Part shown: positions 15,805-24,945 of the stretch, piece by piece
Numbering within the stretch: the first letter of the stretch is position 1
Layout of the letters: each line of letters opens with the position of its first letter
Source of the DNA: Clostridiales bacterium
GTDB lineage: Bacteria; Bacillota; Clostridia; Lachnospirales; Lachnospiraceae
Length of the DNA stretch: 40,618 nt
Assembly: GCA_021202925.1 (NCBI GenBank)
Contig: JAJQCD010000007.1
Span: 1 to 40,618 of the forward strand
Reading direction: 5' to 3'
Position numbers and translations under genes: made by a program
Notes under the pieces: model-generated
The model's input: only the letters and a program-made list of their open reading frames with translations
Told to the model about the DNA's origin: nothing
Databases searched by the model: none

Positions 15805-16077
15805 ATGGATAAGATTATTATTACCGTGCTGGGAAAGGATACGGTTGGCATTATCGCAAAGGTGTGTACCTATCTGGCAGAAAAGGGCGTGAATATTGAA
15901 GACATATCCCAGACGATTGTGCAGGATTATTTTAATATGATGATGATTGCGGATATCAGCCGTTCGTCCTGTTCTTTTGCGCAGATCGTGACTGATCTGG
16001 ATGCGCTTGGCGAGGAGATCGGCGTCAGAATCAAGTGCCAGAAAGAAGAGATTTTCACGAAGATGCACCGGATTTAA
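15805..16077 (+). CDS. ACT domain protein (UPF0237 family)
   Basis: A 90-residue single ACT domain. It starts [20 protein letters not shown], with the conserved glycine turn of ligand-binding ACT domains, followed by [19 protein letters not shown] domains bind amino acids or similar small ligands; a regulatory role for the PFL-family partner downstream is inferred, because the two genes are a widely conserved adjacent pair in Firmicutes and streptococci. The start follows GAGAGGGAGG, and the stop is 29 bp before the partner gene. Confidence 0.85.
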   Translation: MDKIIITVLGKDTVGIIAKVCTYLAEKGVNIEDISQTIVQDYFNMMMIADISRSSCSFAQIVTDLDALGEEIGVRIKCQKEEIFTKMHRI

Positions 16078-16106
16078 GTGGACGGCCGACGAGGAGGACA
16101 GGACAG

Positions 16107-17471
16107 ATGCTGAATATGTTTGAGGTGATCGAGACCAATAATATGATCGAGCATGAGAAGCTTGATGTGCGGACGATCACGATGGGGATCAGCCTGCTGG
16201 ACTGCTGCGACAGCAGTCTTTCTGCGCTGAATGAGAAGATTTATAACAAGATTACCAGCTATGCGAAGGATCTGGTGGCGACCGGCGAGGAGATTGCCAT
16301 GGATTTTGGCGTGCCGATTGTAAACAAGCGGATTTCGGTGACGCCGATCGCGCTGGTGGGCAGTTCCTGCTGTCAGACGCCGGAGGATTTTGTGACGATT
16401 GCGGAGACGCTCGACCGGGCGGCGAAAGAGGTGGGAGTGAATTTCATCGGCGGTTATTCGGCGTTAGTGTCGAAGGGCATGACTCCGGCGGAGGAGAACC
16501 TGATTCGTTCGATTCCGCAGGCTCTGGCGAAGACGGAACGGGTGTGCAGCTCCATCAATGTCGGTTCGACCAGGACCGGACTGAATATGGATGCGGTGCG
16601 GCTGATGGGAGATATCGTAAAGCAGACTGCGGAGGCGACAAAGGAACAGGATTCCCTGGGCTGTGCGAAGCTGGTCGTGTTCTGTAATGCACCGGATGAC
16701 AACCCGTTTATGGCGGGTGCCTTTCATGGAGTGACGGAAGCGGATGCGATCATCAATGTGGGCGTCAGCGGGCCGGGGGTTGTGAAGGTAGCGCTTGAGA
16801 AAGCACGCGGAGAGAATTTTGAGGTGCTCTGTGAGACGATCAAGAAGACCGCCTTCAAGATCACGCGGGTCGGACAGCTGGTGGCACAGGAGGCGTCCAG
16901 ACGTCTGGGCGTTCCGTTCGGTATCATTGATCTCTCCCTGGCGCCAACGCCCGCGGTGGGAGACAGCGTGGCGGAAATCCTGCAGGAGATCGGACTGGAA
17001 CGCGTGGGTGCGCCGGGGACGACGGCGGCGCTTGCGATGCTGAACGACCAGGTGAAAAAAGGCGGCGTGATGGCGTCTTCGTATGTGGGCGGTCTGAGCG
17101 GCGCGTTCATTCCGGTCAGCGAGGATCAGGGGATGATCGACGCAGTGAATGCAGGTGCACTGACACTGGAAAAGCTGGAGGCGATGACCTGCGTCTGCTC
17201 AGTGGGACTGGATATGATCGCCATTCCGGGAAGCACGACGCCGGAGACCATTGCCGGAATCATTGCAGACGAAGCCGCAATCGGTATGATCAACCAGAAG
17301 ACCACAGCGGTTCGCGTGATCCCGGTCATTGGAAAGACCGTGGGCGATACCGTAGAATTCGGCGGACTGCTCGGCTACGCCCCCGTCATGCCCGTAAACG
17401 AATTTTCCTGCGCTCAATTTGTAAACCGTGGCGGCCGAATCCCCGCCCCAATTCATAGTTTTAAAAACTGA
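16107..17471 (+). CDS. PFL family protein (UPF0210 / DUF711)
   Basis: A 454-residue cytoplasmic protein of the DUF711/UPF0210 family. It opens [21 protein letters not shown] and then [11 protein letters not shown], the family signature. The fold resembles the pyruvate formate-lyase barrel, hence its name, but no catalytic glycyl radical or PFL active-site Cys pair was seen, and the activity is unknown. The start chosen is ATG 16107 behind GAGGAGG. Directly downstream is the multi-hairpin element at 17485. Confidence 0.85.
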   Translation: MLNMFEVIETNNMIEHEKLDVRTITMGISLLDCCDSSLSALNEKIYNKITSYAKDLVATGEEIAMDFGVPIVNKRISVTPIALVGSSCCQTPEDFVTIAETLDRAAKEVGVNFIGGYSALVSKGMTPAEENLIRSIPQALAKTERVCSSINVGSTRTGLNMDAVRLMGDIVKQTAEATKEQDSLGCAKLVVFCNAPDDNPFMAGAFHGVTEADAIINVGVSGPGVVKVALEKARGENFEVLCETIKKTAFKITRVGQLVAQEASRRLGVPFGIIDLSLAPTPAVGDSVAEILQEIGLERVGAPGTTAALAMLNDQVKKGGVMASSYVGGLSGAFIPVSEDQGMIDAVNAGALTLEKLEAMTCVCSVGLDMIAIPGSTTPETIAGIIADEAAIGMINQKTTAVRVIPVIGKTVGDTVEFGGLLGYAPVMPVNEFSCAQFVNRGGRIPAPIHSFKN

Positions 17472-17484
17472 ACGTAACAATCCA

Positions 17485-17657
17485 GGACGGCGAGCCCACA
17501 ATCATAAAAATCTGCGTCAAGCTTGCTTGTAAGCAGATTTTTATGGTTGTGGGCACATCGGATGGACATCCGATGCTTCTTGAATGGCAAGTGCAGCCAT
17601 TCAAGAAGAGAGCCGTCCGCATTAGCGGAAGCTAAGGAAACGTGCAAGCTTGCTTGC
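17485..17657. repeat. Multi-hairpin intergenic element (cloverleaf-like fold, possible dispersed repeat)
   Basis: An outer stem GGACGGC (17485-17491) with GCCGTCC (17612-17618) encloses three hairpins. H1: 17494-17515 with 17533-17554, 22 bp with a single G-T pair. H2: CATCGGAT 17556-17563 with ATCCGATG 17568-17575. H3: 17576-17588 with 17596-17608, 13 bp. H4 (TCCGC 17616-17620 with GCGGA 17625-17629) competes with the outer stem, and H5 is GCAAGC/GCTTGC at 17644-17657. The string CAAGCTTGCTTG occurs in the H1 loop and again in H5. None is followed by a proper T-run. It could be a structured RNA, a palindromic dispersed repeat (MITE-like), or a processing site. Confidence 0.7.
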
Positions 17658-17696
17658 AAACGGTGCTTTTATCATTTTAAGAGGAGTTACATACGG

Positions 17697-18656
17697 ATGA
17701 CAATTTCAGATTATACCAGACGTCTGGAAGAGGAAACGGAGAAGATCATCGTCGGCAAACGCCGCCAGGTCGATCTGATTCTGATGGCGATTTTTTCCGG
17801 CGGCCATGTGCTGCTCAACGATCTCCCGGGGAGCGGCAAGACGACCCTGGTGAAGACGCTTTCCCTGGCGCTGGGCTGTGATTTCCGGCGCCTTCAGTTT
17901 ACGCCGGACCTGTTGCCGTCGGATATAGTGGGAATGACCGTTTTTAACCAGAAAACGTCCGATTTTGAACTGGTGAAGGGACCGGTTCACACCAATATTC
18001 TGCTCGCGGATGAGATTAATCGGGCGATTCCGAGAACACAGTCGGCGCTGCTGGAAGCAATGGAGGAAAAGCAGACGACGATCGACGGAACGACGCTGCC
18101 TCTGCCGGAGCCATTTGTGGTTCTGGCGACGCAGAATCCGGTTGAACGGGAAAGCACATTTATGCTTCCGGCTGCCCAGATGGATCGCTTTTTTGTCTGC
18201 CTGTCCATGGGTTATCCGACCGCCAGAGAGGAGGAACAGATTCTTCTTTCGCTTGGCGACGGGATACCGTATGAGCAGGTGAAGGCAGTGGTCAGTCCGG
18301 AAATTATCCGGCAGATCCGGGAGGAAACAACGAGTGTGCAGGTTTCGGAGCATTGCCTGCATTACATGGTGGATCTGGTTCAGCGCACAAGGAACTGCGA
18401 ATGGCTGGAGCAGGGCGGAAGCCCGCGCGCATCACGCAGTCTCTATCAGGGCGGAAAGACGTATGCGGCGATGCAGGGACGCGATTATGTAATTCCGGAA
18501 GATATCCAGGCAATCTGGGAGCCGGTGATGGAGCATCGGGTTGTGCTGACCGGCGAGGCGCGTTTTCAGAAGAAGACGCCGAAGCAGATCCTGGCGGAGA
18601 TTCTGGAACAGACTGAGGTTCCGCCGTACCGGAAGGAGCTGTTCCATGACCGATAA
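17697..18656 (+). CDS. MoxR family AAA+ ATPase
   Basis: A 319-residue AAA+ protein. Walker A is LPGSGKTT with K48, Walker B is ILLADEINRAIP, and the sensor region reads VLATQNPVERESTFMLPAAQMDRFF, all typical of MoxR. MoxR ATPases act as chaperones with a DUF58 partner, which is the next gene. The ATG at 17697 lies 10 nt after GAGGAG and gives the usual N-terminus. The open frame continues upstream through the hairpin element, but those residues are an artefact of the repeat. It overlaps the DUF58 gene by 11 nt. Confidence 0.9.
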   Translation: MTISDYTRRLEEETEKIIVGKRRQVDLILMAIFSGGHVLLNDLPGSGKTTLVKTLSLALGCDFRRLQFTPDLLPSDIVGMTVFNQKTSDFELVKGPVHTNILLADEINRAIPRTQSALLEAMEEKQTTIDGTTLPLPEPFVVLATQNPVERESTFMLPAAQMDRFFVCLSMGYPTAREEEQILLSLGDGIPYEQVKAVVSPEIIRQIREETTSVQVSEHCLHYMVDLVQRTRNCEWLEQGGSPRASRSLYQGGKTYAAMQGRDYVIPEDIQAIWEPVMEHRVVLTGEARFQKKTPKQILAEILEQTEVPPYRKELFHDR

Positions 18657-19974
18657 CCGAAGCAGCTGGTTTGTATCGGTTCCGGGGATTGGGTTTCTGC
18701 TGGTGCTGGCTGTTACGGCGATCTACTTCCGGTCATCGGTGATTGCCGTATTTCTTGCGGCAATGACCTTTCTGTGTATGTCTTCCCGTCTGTGGAGCGG
18801 GCGGGTCCTGAAGCGGCTGGAGGTGGGAGCCCATGCGGTTGTACGCTCCGCTCATGTAGGAGAGAGCCTGCGGCTGGACATGCGTGTGCGCAGCCGGAGC
18901 CTTCTGCCGGTGATCTGGATGGACGTGGTGCTTCTGACCGGAGCACGTCCGGTGGTTCGGCCGGAGGGAGAGGAAACCGATTTCTACTATACATGGAAGG
19001 ATGGAGAGAAACCACAGACTGCGGTGAGAGAACGCCTTGTCTGGCTCTGGTGGCAGCAGGAGGTTTCCTGGGAAGAGAAATGGATTGCGCTGCGGCGTGG
19101 AACCGTAGAGACAGGCGGAGTGTTTTTACAGGCAGGAGACGGATTTGGAATGAGTGCAGCGAAGCGGCAGGTGCGTTTTTCCACACCGATTCGCCTGCTG
19201 ATTTATCCGGAAATTGTGCCGGTGCGGGTGCAGCCCTTTTTGCGTGTCATTCAGGAGACGACGGCAGGGCGCCGGGGACAGACGGAGGATATCACGATCC
19301 TGAAAGGCAGCAGGGAATATCGCCCCGGCGATCCGATGAAACGGATCAACTGGAGGCTTCTGGCCGGAAGCGGAAAGATGGAGGTTAATGTATACGAGAC
19401 GATCACGCCCGGCTGTGTGACGTTTGTTCCGGATCTGGAGTCCTTTCGTGAGATTCGTGTGCAGAAGGAATCGGACGGAACGAGAAAGATACGGACATTC
19501 CTGATGGAGCGGGAGCTGGAAGAGATGATCAGCCTGATCGCTTCGTGCCTGCGGGCAATTCAGGAGAGAGGACTTCGGACCGCGCTTGTGATTCCCGGTT
19601 ATGGAAATCATGAAGCAGCGTTTTGTGTGCCGGGGGATGGAGAAAATGATCCGGAGACTGGCATGAATGCGCTGGCCATGATTGATTACCAGGCGGAGAT
19701 ACAGACCTTTCCCTATGAAAGATTCTGGCGGATGAGCCATCGTATGGGAAATGTATATATCTGCACCAGGAAGGACGTACAGACCGGACTGGGCAGTCTG
19801 GCGGAAGGACTCGGACGAAGCAGGGCGCATTTTCTTGCGCGGGAGCGGACGCAGGCGCAGACGGGCGAGTACGACTGCCTCTATGCGGACGATCTGATGC
19901 TGGATCGACCGAAGCTGGACTCTGTGCCGAAGGAGACGTTGATTGAAACAAAGATCGAACTGGGAGGAAAATGA
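18646..19974 (+). CDS. DUF58 domain protein
   Basis: A 442-residue protein with two closely spaced hydrophobic segments at residues 10-45 that anchor it to the membrane. The DUF58 signature GSREYRPGDPMKRINWRLLA lies near residue 225, followed by the VPDLE region of a vWA-like domain. DUF58 proteins pair with MoxR ATPases; the complexes are proposed to remodel or mature membrane and envelope proteins. It overlaps moxR by 11 nt and the next gene by 4 nt, so the three are translationally coupled. Confidence 0.85.
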   Translation: MTDNRSSWFVSVPGIGFLLVLAVTAIYFRSSVIAVFLAAMTFLCMSSRLWSGRVLKRLEVGAHAVVRSAHVGESLRLDMRVRSRSLLPVIWMDVVLLTGARPVVRPEGEETDFYYTWKDGEKPQTAVRERLVWLWWQQEVSWEEKWIALRRGTVETGGVFLQAGDGFGMSAAKRQVRFSTPIRLLIYPEIVPVRVQPFLRVIQETTAGRRGQTEDITILKGSREYRPGDPMKRINWRLLAGSGKMEVNVYETITPGCVTFVPDLESFREIRVQKESDGTRKIRTFLMERELEEMISLIASCLRAIQERGLRTALVIPGYGNHEAAFCVPGDGENDPETGMNALAMIDYQAEIQTFPYERFWRMSHRMGNVYICTRKDVQTGLGSLAEGLGRSRAHFLARERTQAQTGEYDCLYADDLMLDRPKLDSVPKETLIETKIELGGK

Positions 19975-21404
19975 TGGAGGAACGAATCAACCGTATGTTG
20001 AGCGGGCTTTGTGCAGTGACATCGGATCTTGCCGTCGTCTGTCTTCCCGTTGCTTCCATGACGGTTCTTTTTGGCATGGATGCCTCGGTCCGGTATTTTG
20101 TCTGGACGGGTTTTCTGCTCATTCAGCTGCTCGTCAATGAAGGGATGATCTCCATGGGAGCGCCGCTCAATCTCTATCTGGTCTGGAACGCAGTCGTCTC
20201 GGTTGCGGGAGTGTATCTGGCGACGACTGTTTTCACAGCAACTTATGGAGTGCAGGATCTGACCTTTCTCTTTGGAACCTGTGGGCTGGGAATCGCGGTT
20301 CATGGCAGTGTGTGCTCTTATTTCCATCATGGTTCCAACGGATTATCGCGCTATGTCGATATTTTAATTCTGGAGATCGCATTTTATCTGTATTCGGTCA
20401 GCTATCTGGGAAAATCGGGAGACGGAGAGCTGCTTGCTTTTTCCCTGCTCGTTCTTGTGATTGATCTCTTCACGATCAGCAGACTCCGCACGCGCGAGGG
20501 CTGCAAACGGATGATCCGGGGGAGTGGAATCGGCACGGGAATCGTGGCAGCAGCGGCGGTAGGCGTCTGTCTGCTGGCGGCCGGTACAGCGGCCGGTATT
20601 GCGTCCGGACAGATTCACAGCGCGGTCGATGCGATTCTGGTGATTGCATCGTACATCTGGAGGATCGTATCGGCGATCGGTTCTGCAATTGGTTTCGTAC
20701 TGGGGCATCTGATTATGCTTCTGATTCTGCTGATGCCGGCGACGCCTCAGTATGCACGGGAGAATGTGCTGGCCCGGATGGATGAAACGACATCGGAAAT
20801 TCTGGAGGAGACGGAATTTCTGATCCCGGACTGGGTGCTGGCTCTCGTGCTGGCCGTTGGCGCAGCTGTTGGCATTGGCCTGATTCTTTACCGGCTTCGC
20901 GGTGTACGGTTTCGGATACCGGAACCCAAAAAGACCGGAACACGGGTGACGAAAAAGAATCATTTCTTTGAGGAACTGGCCGTGGCTTTTACCAGGCTGA
21001 GGGAAAGGCTGCATTTTGCGTATCTGTGCAGACGCTATCGCCGGACGGCGGCGGGAGTCTTTCTCCTGGCAGAGCGAATTGGACATTCGATAAAAATGAG
21101 CCGAAAACCGTCGGAAAGTCCGGGAGCGTATGTGAGGCGGCTCGCCGGTGTGTGGGAAAATGGTGCGGAGCCGGAGGTCGATGCTGTCTCACGCAGCGAT
21201 GGGACAGCTGGAGGTTCAGAACTGGCCTCGCTTCTGGGGCTGGCGGATATGCTGGAACGCGTGTTTTACGCCGGGCAGAGTATCCGCCTGACCGATGAGG
21301 AGTATCGGAAGTACCGGTCCGTTTTGAAAAGGACAGGAGAGATCGCGAAAAACACGGCGAAGACAAATGAAAAAACAGATGCAAAACGCGGACTCTTGTG
21401 CTAA
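19971..21404 (+). CDS. Multi-pass membrane protein of the MoxR/DUF58 operon
   Basis: A 477-residue protein. Residues 15-200 contain about six hydrophobic segments, further ones lie at about 220-260, and one follows at about residue 285-305. The remaining C-terminal 170 residues are soluble and rich in Arg and Glu, with a DUF4129-like LRERLHFAYLCRRYRR and YVRRL pattern, which is a weak similarity. Many MoxR/DUF58 operons contain a transglutaminase membrane protein in this position; no Cys-His-Asp transglutaminase domain is seen here, so this may be the part without it. It is coupled to DUF58 by an ATGA overlap. Confidence 0.65.
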   Translation: MMEERINRMLSGLCAVTSDLAVVCLPVASMTVLFGMDASVRYFVWTGFLLIQLLVNEGMISMGAPLNLYLVWNAVVSVAGVYLATTVFTATYGVQDLTFLFGTCGLGIAVHGSVCSYFHHGSNGLSRYVDILILEIAFYLYSVSYLGKSGDGELLAFSLLVLVIDLFTISRLRTREGCKRMIRGSGIGTGIVAAAAVGVCLLAAGTAAGIASGQIHSAVDAILVIASYIWRIVSAIGSAIGFVLGHLIMLLILLMPATPQYARENVLARMDETTSEILEETEFLIPDWVLALVLAVGAAVGIGLILYRLRGVRFRIPEPKKTGTRVTKKNHFFEELAVAFTRLRERLHFAYLCRRYRRTAAGVFLLAERIGHSIKMSRKPSESPGAYVRRLAGVWENGAEPEVDAVSRSDGTAGGSELASLLGLADMLERVFYAGQSIRLTDEEYRKYRSVLKRTGEIAKNTAKTNEKTDAKRGLLC

Positions 21405-21453
21405 GATAAGTTACAGTGTGATACAGAACGAACATCGGAGGAAAAGAAGAAAC

Positions 21454-22542
21454 ATGGGCAAGATTATACTGACCGGAGACCGGCCGACCGGCAAGCTGCA
21501 TCTGGGGCATTATGTAGGTTCCCTGAAGCACCGGGTGGAGTTGCAGAATTCCGGGGAATATGAGAAGATTTTTATTATGATAGCGGATGCACAGGCGTTG
21601 ACAGACAACGCAGATAATCCGGAGAAGATACGTCAGAACATCATTGAGGTCGCGCTCGATTATCTGTCGGTAGGACTGGATCCGGACAAGTCGCATCTGT
21701 TTATTCAGTCGCAGATTACAGAACTGACAGAGATGACCTTTTATTTTATGAATCTGGTGACGGTGTCACGGTTGCAGCGCAATCCGACCGTCAAGGCCGA
21801 GATTCAGCTGCGCAACTTCGAGGCCAGCATTCCGGTCGGATTCTTCTGCTATCCGATCAGCCAGGCGTCAGATATCACAGCCTTCCGGGCGACGACGGTG
21901 CCGGTCGGAGAAGATCAGGAGCCGATGATCGAGCAGACGAGAGAGATCGTCCGCAAGTTCAATGCAGTTTACGGCGAGACGCTGGTGGAGCCGGAGATTC
22001 TGCTTCCGGATAATGAAGTCTGTCGGAGACTGCCGGGGACGGATGGCAAGGCGAAGATGAGCAAGTCTCTGGGCAATTGTATTTATCTGTCCGATCCGGA
22101 GAAGGTGGTGCGGGAAAAGGTGATGAGCATGTATACCGATCCGCTTCATATCAAAGTTTCGGATCCGGGACATCTGGAGGGAAATACCGTGTTCACCTAT
22201 CTGGAAGCGTTCTCGCGTCCGGAGCATTTCGCGGAATACCTGCCGGATTATCAGAATCTGCAGGAGCTGAAGGATCACTACACCAGAGGCGGTCTGGGTG
22301 ATATGAAGGTGAAGAAGTTCCTGAACAATGTACTCCAGGAGGAGCTGGCGCCGATTCGCGCAAGACGGCATCAGTTCGAGAAGGACATCCCGGAGGTGTA
22401 CCGCATTCTGAAGGAGGGCTGCGACGCGGCGCGTGAGGTGGCGTCGGTGACCATGGCGGACATGAAACGCGCGATGAAGATCAATTACTTCGAGGATGAG
22501 GCGCTGATCGCCGGGCAGGCAAAGCAGTACGCAGGAGAGTAA
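21454..22542 (+). CDS. trpS: Tryptophan--tRNA ligase
   Basis: A 362-residue class I synthetase that charges tRNA-Trp. The HIGH-type motif is TGKLHLGHYVGS and the KMSKS motif is KAKMSKSLGN. VPVGEDQEPMIEQTREI is the tryptophan/ATP contact region found in TrpS. The open frame extends upstream, but the start at ATG 21454 after CGGAGGAAAAGAAG gives the normal MGKIILTGDRPTG opening. It is 49 bp from the previous gene, too short for a T-box leader, and none is seen. The gene ends in a strong terminator. Confidence 0.95.
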   Translation: MGKIILTGDRPTGKLHLGHYVGSLKHRVELQNSGEYEKIFIMIADAQALTDNADNPEKIRQNIIEVALDYLSVGLDPDKSHLFIQSQITELTEMTFYFMNLVTVSRLQRNPTVKAEIQLRNFEASIPVGFFCYPISQASDITAFRATTVPVGEDQEPMIEQTREIVRKFNAVYGETLVEPEILLPDNEVCRRLPGTDGKAKMSKSLGNCIYLSDPEKVVREKVMSMYTDPLHIKVSDPGHLEGNTVFTYLEAFSRPEHFAEYLPDYQNLQELKDHYTRGGLGDMKVKKFLNNVLQEELAPIRARRHQFEKDIPEVYRILKEGCDAAREVASVTMADMKRAMKINYFEDEALIAGQAKQYAGE

Positions 22543-22556
22543 AAGAACAGAGATAC

Positions 22557-22588
22557 GGGGAATGGTGGAAAGCCGTTCCCTTTTTTTT
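22557..22588 (+). terminator. Intrinsic terminator of trpS
   Basis: GGGAATGG (22558-22565) pairs with CCGTTCCC (22573-22580) around a 7-nt loop, followed by eight T residues (22581-22588). Confidence 0.9.
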
Positions 22589-22622
22589 ATACATTCCGCC
22601 TTTCGTTTTGTAAAAAACCGGG

Positions 22623-22666
22623 TTGACAATCGGATGGATGTGCCGTATAATGTGTAGCACGCTACA
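22623..22666 (+). promoter_or_regulatory. marR promoter with TGTAGC-N2-GCTACA operator
   Basis: TTGACA (22623-22628), 17 bp, TATAAT (22646-22651): a perfect consensus promoter. The perfect inverted repeat TGTAGC-AC-GCTACA (22653-22666) starts 2 bp after the -10 box and covers the transcription start. A repressor bound there would block initiation. The same palindrome recurs before the ABC genes, so the MarR protein is the likely ligand. Confidence 0.85.
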
Positions 22667-22684
22667 GAAAGGAGAGGTGGTGGG

Positions 22685-23116
22685 ATGGGGCAGCTGGAAA
22701 TCGGCATCCTGATCAAGCAGATTCATGACAAGATGAGGGCTTATGGGGATGCGGCGTTAAAGCAACGGGGATTAACCTTTTCTCAGATGCGTGTGATACA
22801 GTTTGTGTCCGGACAGGGCGACCGGACGACGCAGAAGGAGATTGAAGATTACCTCGGAGTTTCTCACCCGACTGTGGTAGGACTGGTCACCAGGCTGAAG
22901 AGGAATGGTTTCCTTTACTGCTATAAGGATGAGACGAATCGTCGTAACAAGCTGGTCTGCAATACCAGGAAGGCCTGCGACATGGAGCGGGAGATGTTCG
23001 AAGAACAGCAGAGCGCCGAGGAGCAACTGCTTCGGGGGCTGTGCGAACAGGAGAGAAAGGAACTGAGCCGGTTCCTGACGGTTCTGAATCAGAATCTGGA
23101 TCAGTGGTATGGCTGA
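22685..23116 (+). CDS. MarR family transcriptional regulator
   Basis: A 143-residue winged-helix repressor. TTQKEIEDYLGVSHPTVVGLV (in residues 50-75) forms the DNA-binding helices, and LKRNGFLYCYKDETNRRNK is the beta wing. The C-terminal helix dimerises. Two identical palindromes, one at its own start site and one before the ABC exporter, indicate autoregulation and control of the exporter genes, probably relieved by a toxic ligand. The start ATG 22685 follows GGAGAGGTGG. Confidence 0.9.
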   Translation: MGQLEIGILIKQIHDKMRAYGDAALKQRGLTFSQMRVIQFVSGQGDRTTQKEIEDYLGVSHPTVVGLVTRLKRNGFLYCYKDETNRRNKLVCNTRKACDMEREMFEEQQSAEEQLLRGLCEQERKELSRFLTVLNQNLDQWYG

Positions 23117-23162
23117 GAAGGAAGTCTGATTATGAACGGGATGTTTGGGGCAGCAATTAAAA

Positions 23163-23176
23163 TGTAGCGGGCTACA
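23163..23176 (+). promoter_or_regulatory. Second MarR operator before the ABC exporter genes
   Basis: TGTAGC-GG-GCTACA, identical in both 6-bp arms to the site at 22653-22666, lies 32 bp before the start of the first ABC gene and 46 bp after the marR stop. No good -35/-10 pair was seen around it. The exporter genes may depend mostly on the marR promoter, with this site as an auxiliary or roadblock operator. Confidence 0.8.
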
Positions 23177-23207
23177 GATTAAAGAAGAGACTGGAGGGAA
23201 TCCATTT

Positions 23208-24944
23208 ATGATTGGAACGTTACTGAAAAGTGTTCGTGAGTACAGGCGTGACGCGATTCTGACGCCGCTTTCTGTGACGATGGAAGTTATCCTTGAATGT
23301 ATTATTCCATTGATTATGGCGCAGCTGATCGATCGGATGACCGGGGAATCGATGGAACCGATCATCCGGTATGGGCTGGTGCTTCTGCTGATGGCACTGG
23401 CATCGCTTTTTTGTGGGACAATGTCCGGAAGATATGCGGCGACTGCGGCCTGCGGTTTTGCAAAGAATCTGCGGCAGGATCTGTATTTCCGGGTGCAGGA
23501 GTTTGCTTTTGCCGATATTGACCAGTTTTCTACGTCTTCGCTGGTGACGCGGATGACAACCGATGTGACCAATGTTCAGATGGCATATCAGATGCTGATC
23601 CGTGTCGCAGTGCGAACGCCGCTGATGCTCATTTTTTCTGTGATCATGAGTCTGACGATTAATGTAAAAATGGCGCTGATTTTCCTGGTCATGATACCGA
23701 TTGTCGGCGCTGCGCTGTTTACCATCAGCGGAACGGTGCACCCGATTTTTAAACGGATTTTCAAGAAGTATGACGCATTGAACGCGTCGGTACAGGAGAA
23801 TGTGGCGGGTATCCGGGTCGTCAAGTCGTTTGTCCGTGAGGATTACGAGATTGAAAAGTTCGGAAAGGCAGCCGAAGAGGTTCGCTCGGATTTTACGAAT
23901 GCAGAGAAGATTCTGGCCTTTAATCAGCCGACGATGATGTTTGCGATTTATATGGCCATGCTTCTGGTCAGCTATTTTGGCTCCCGGATGATCATCAATA
24001 CGGTTTCGACGGAATTGTCGACCGGTGAACTGTCGTCGCTGCTTACCTATGGAATCCAGATTCTGTCATCAATGATGATGCTGTCCATGCTGTTTGTGAT
24101 GACGTCGATGGCGCAGGAGTCGGCATCGCGTATTGCGGAGGTGCTGAAACATGAGAGCAGTCTGACCTCGCCGGAAGATGGGGCGAAGGAAGTCAGTGAC
24201 GGAAGAATCGAATTCGATCATGTTTCCTTTAAATATCGGGCAGAGGGAAAGAAGTATGCGCTTTCCGATATCAATCTTCAGATTCCGTCCGGTGCGACGG
24301 TGGGGATTATCGGCGGAACCGGTTCTTCCAAGACGACGCTGATTCAGCTGATTTCGCGGTTGTATGATGTGACGGAAGGCTGTGTGAAGGTTGGCGGCAA
24401 AGATGTGCGGGAGTATGATCTGGAGACGCTGCGGAGCCAGGTGGCAGTCGTTCTGCAGAAGAATGTTCTGTTTTCCGGAACAATCCGGGAGAATCTGCGA
24501 TGGGGGGATAAGACGGCGAGCGATGCGGAGATCGAACGTGTCTGCCGCCTGGCCCAGGCGGATGAATTTGTGCAGCAGTTCCCGGACAAATACGACACCT
24601 ACATTGAGCGCGGCGGTACGAACGTTTCCGGCGGGCAGAAGCAGAGACTCTGCATCGCCAGAGCACTTTTAAAGAAACCGAAGATTCTGATTCTGGACGA
24701 CTCGACTTCTGCGGTTGATACGAAGACGGATGCGCTGATTCGCCGGGCGTTCCGGGAGGAGATTCCGGAGACGACGAAGATCATCATTGCCCAGCGTGTT
24801 TCCTCGGTGGAAGACGCAGACATTATTCTGGTTATGGACGGCGGACGGATTGTAGAGCAGGGAACCAGCGAAGAACTGCTTGCGAAAAACGGGATTTACC
24901 GGGAAGTTTATGATTCGCAGACCAGAAGCAAGGAGGCGGTATAA
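23208..24944 (+). CDS. ABC exporter half-transporter with degenerate ATP site
   Basis: A 578-residue membrane protein: about six transmembrane segments (residues 15-310) then a nucleotide-binding domain. The Walker A reads GGTGSSKTT with K375, the signature is NVSGGQKQRL, and the Walker B is ILILDDSTSAVD, where the catalytic Glu is replaced by Asp498. With the partner gene this gives a heterodimeric exporter with one degenerate site, like many Firmicute multidrug exporters. The ribosome binding site is GGAGGG. It lies 1 bp before the partner gene and follows the MarR operator. Substrate is unknown. Confidence 0.9.
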   Translation: MIGTLLKSVREYRRDAILTPLSVTMEVILECIIPLIMAQLIDRMTGESMEPIIRYGLVLLLMALASLFCGTMSGRYAATAACGFAKNLRQDLYFRVQEFAFADIDQFSTSSLVTRMTTDVTNVQMAYQMLIRVAVRTPLMLIFSVIMSLTINVKMALIFLVMIPIVGAALFTISGTVHPIFKRIFKKYDALNASVQENVAGIRVVKSFVREDYEIEKFGKAAEEVRSDFTNAEKILAFNQPTMMFAIYMAMLLVSYFGSRMIINTVSTELSTGELSSLLTYGIQILSSMMMLSMLFVMTSMAQESASRIAEVLKHESSLTSPEDGAKEVSDGRIEFDHVSFKYRAEGKKYALSDINLQIPSGATVGIIGGTGSSKTTLIQLISRLYDVTEGCVKVGGKDVREYDLETLRSQVAVVLQKNVLFSGTIRENLRWGDKTASDAEIERVCRLAQADEFVQQFPDKYDTYIERGGTNVSGGQKQRLCIARALLKKPKILILDDSTSAVDTKTDALIRRAFREEIPETTKIIIAQRVSSVEDADIILVMDGGRIVEQGTSEELLAKNGIYREVYDSQTRSKEAV

Positions 24945-24945
24945 C

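Noticed and set aside
17453-17659. A 68-codon minus-strand open frame over the hairpin element
   Set aside because: It is merely the readable side of the inverted repeats; no ribosome binding site or family pattern.
17523-17696. N-terminal extension of MoxR by 58 codons
   Set aside because: It is translated from the hairpin element; the ribosome binding site and family start are at 17697.
21405-21453. T-box or other leader before trpS
   Set aside because: Only 49 bp separate it from the preceding gene and no T-box sequence or terminator is present.
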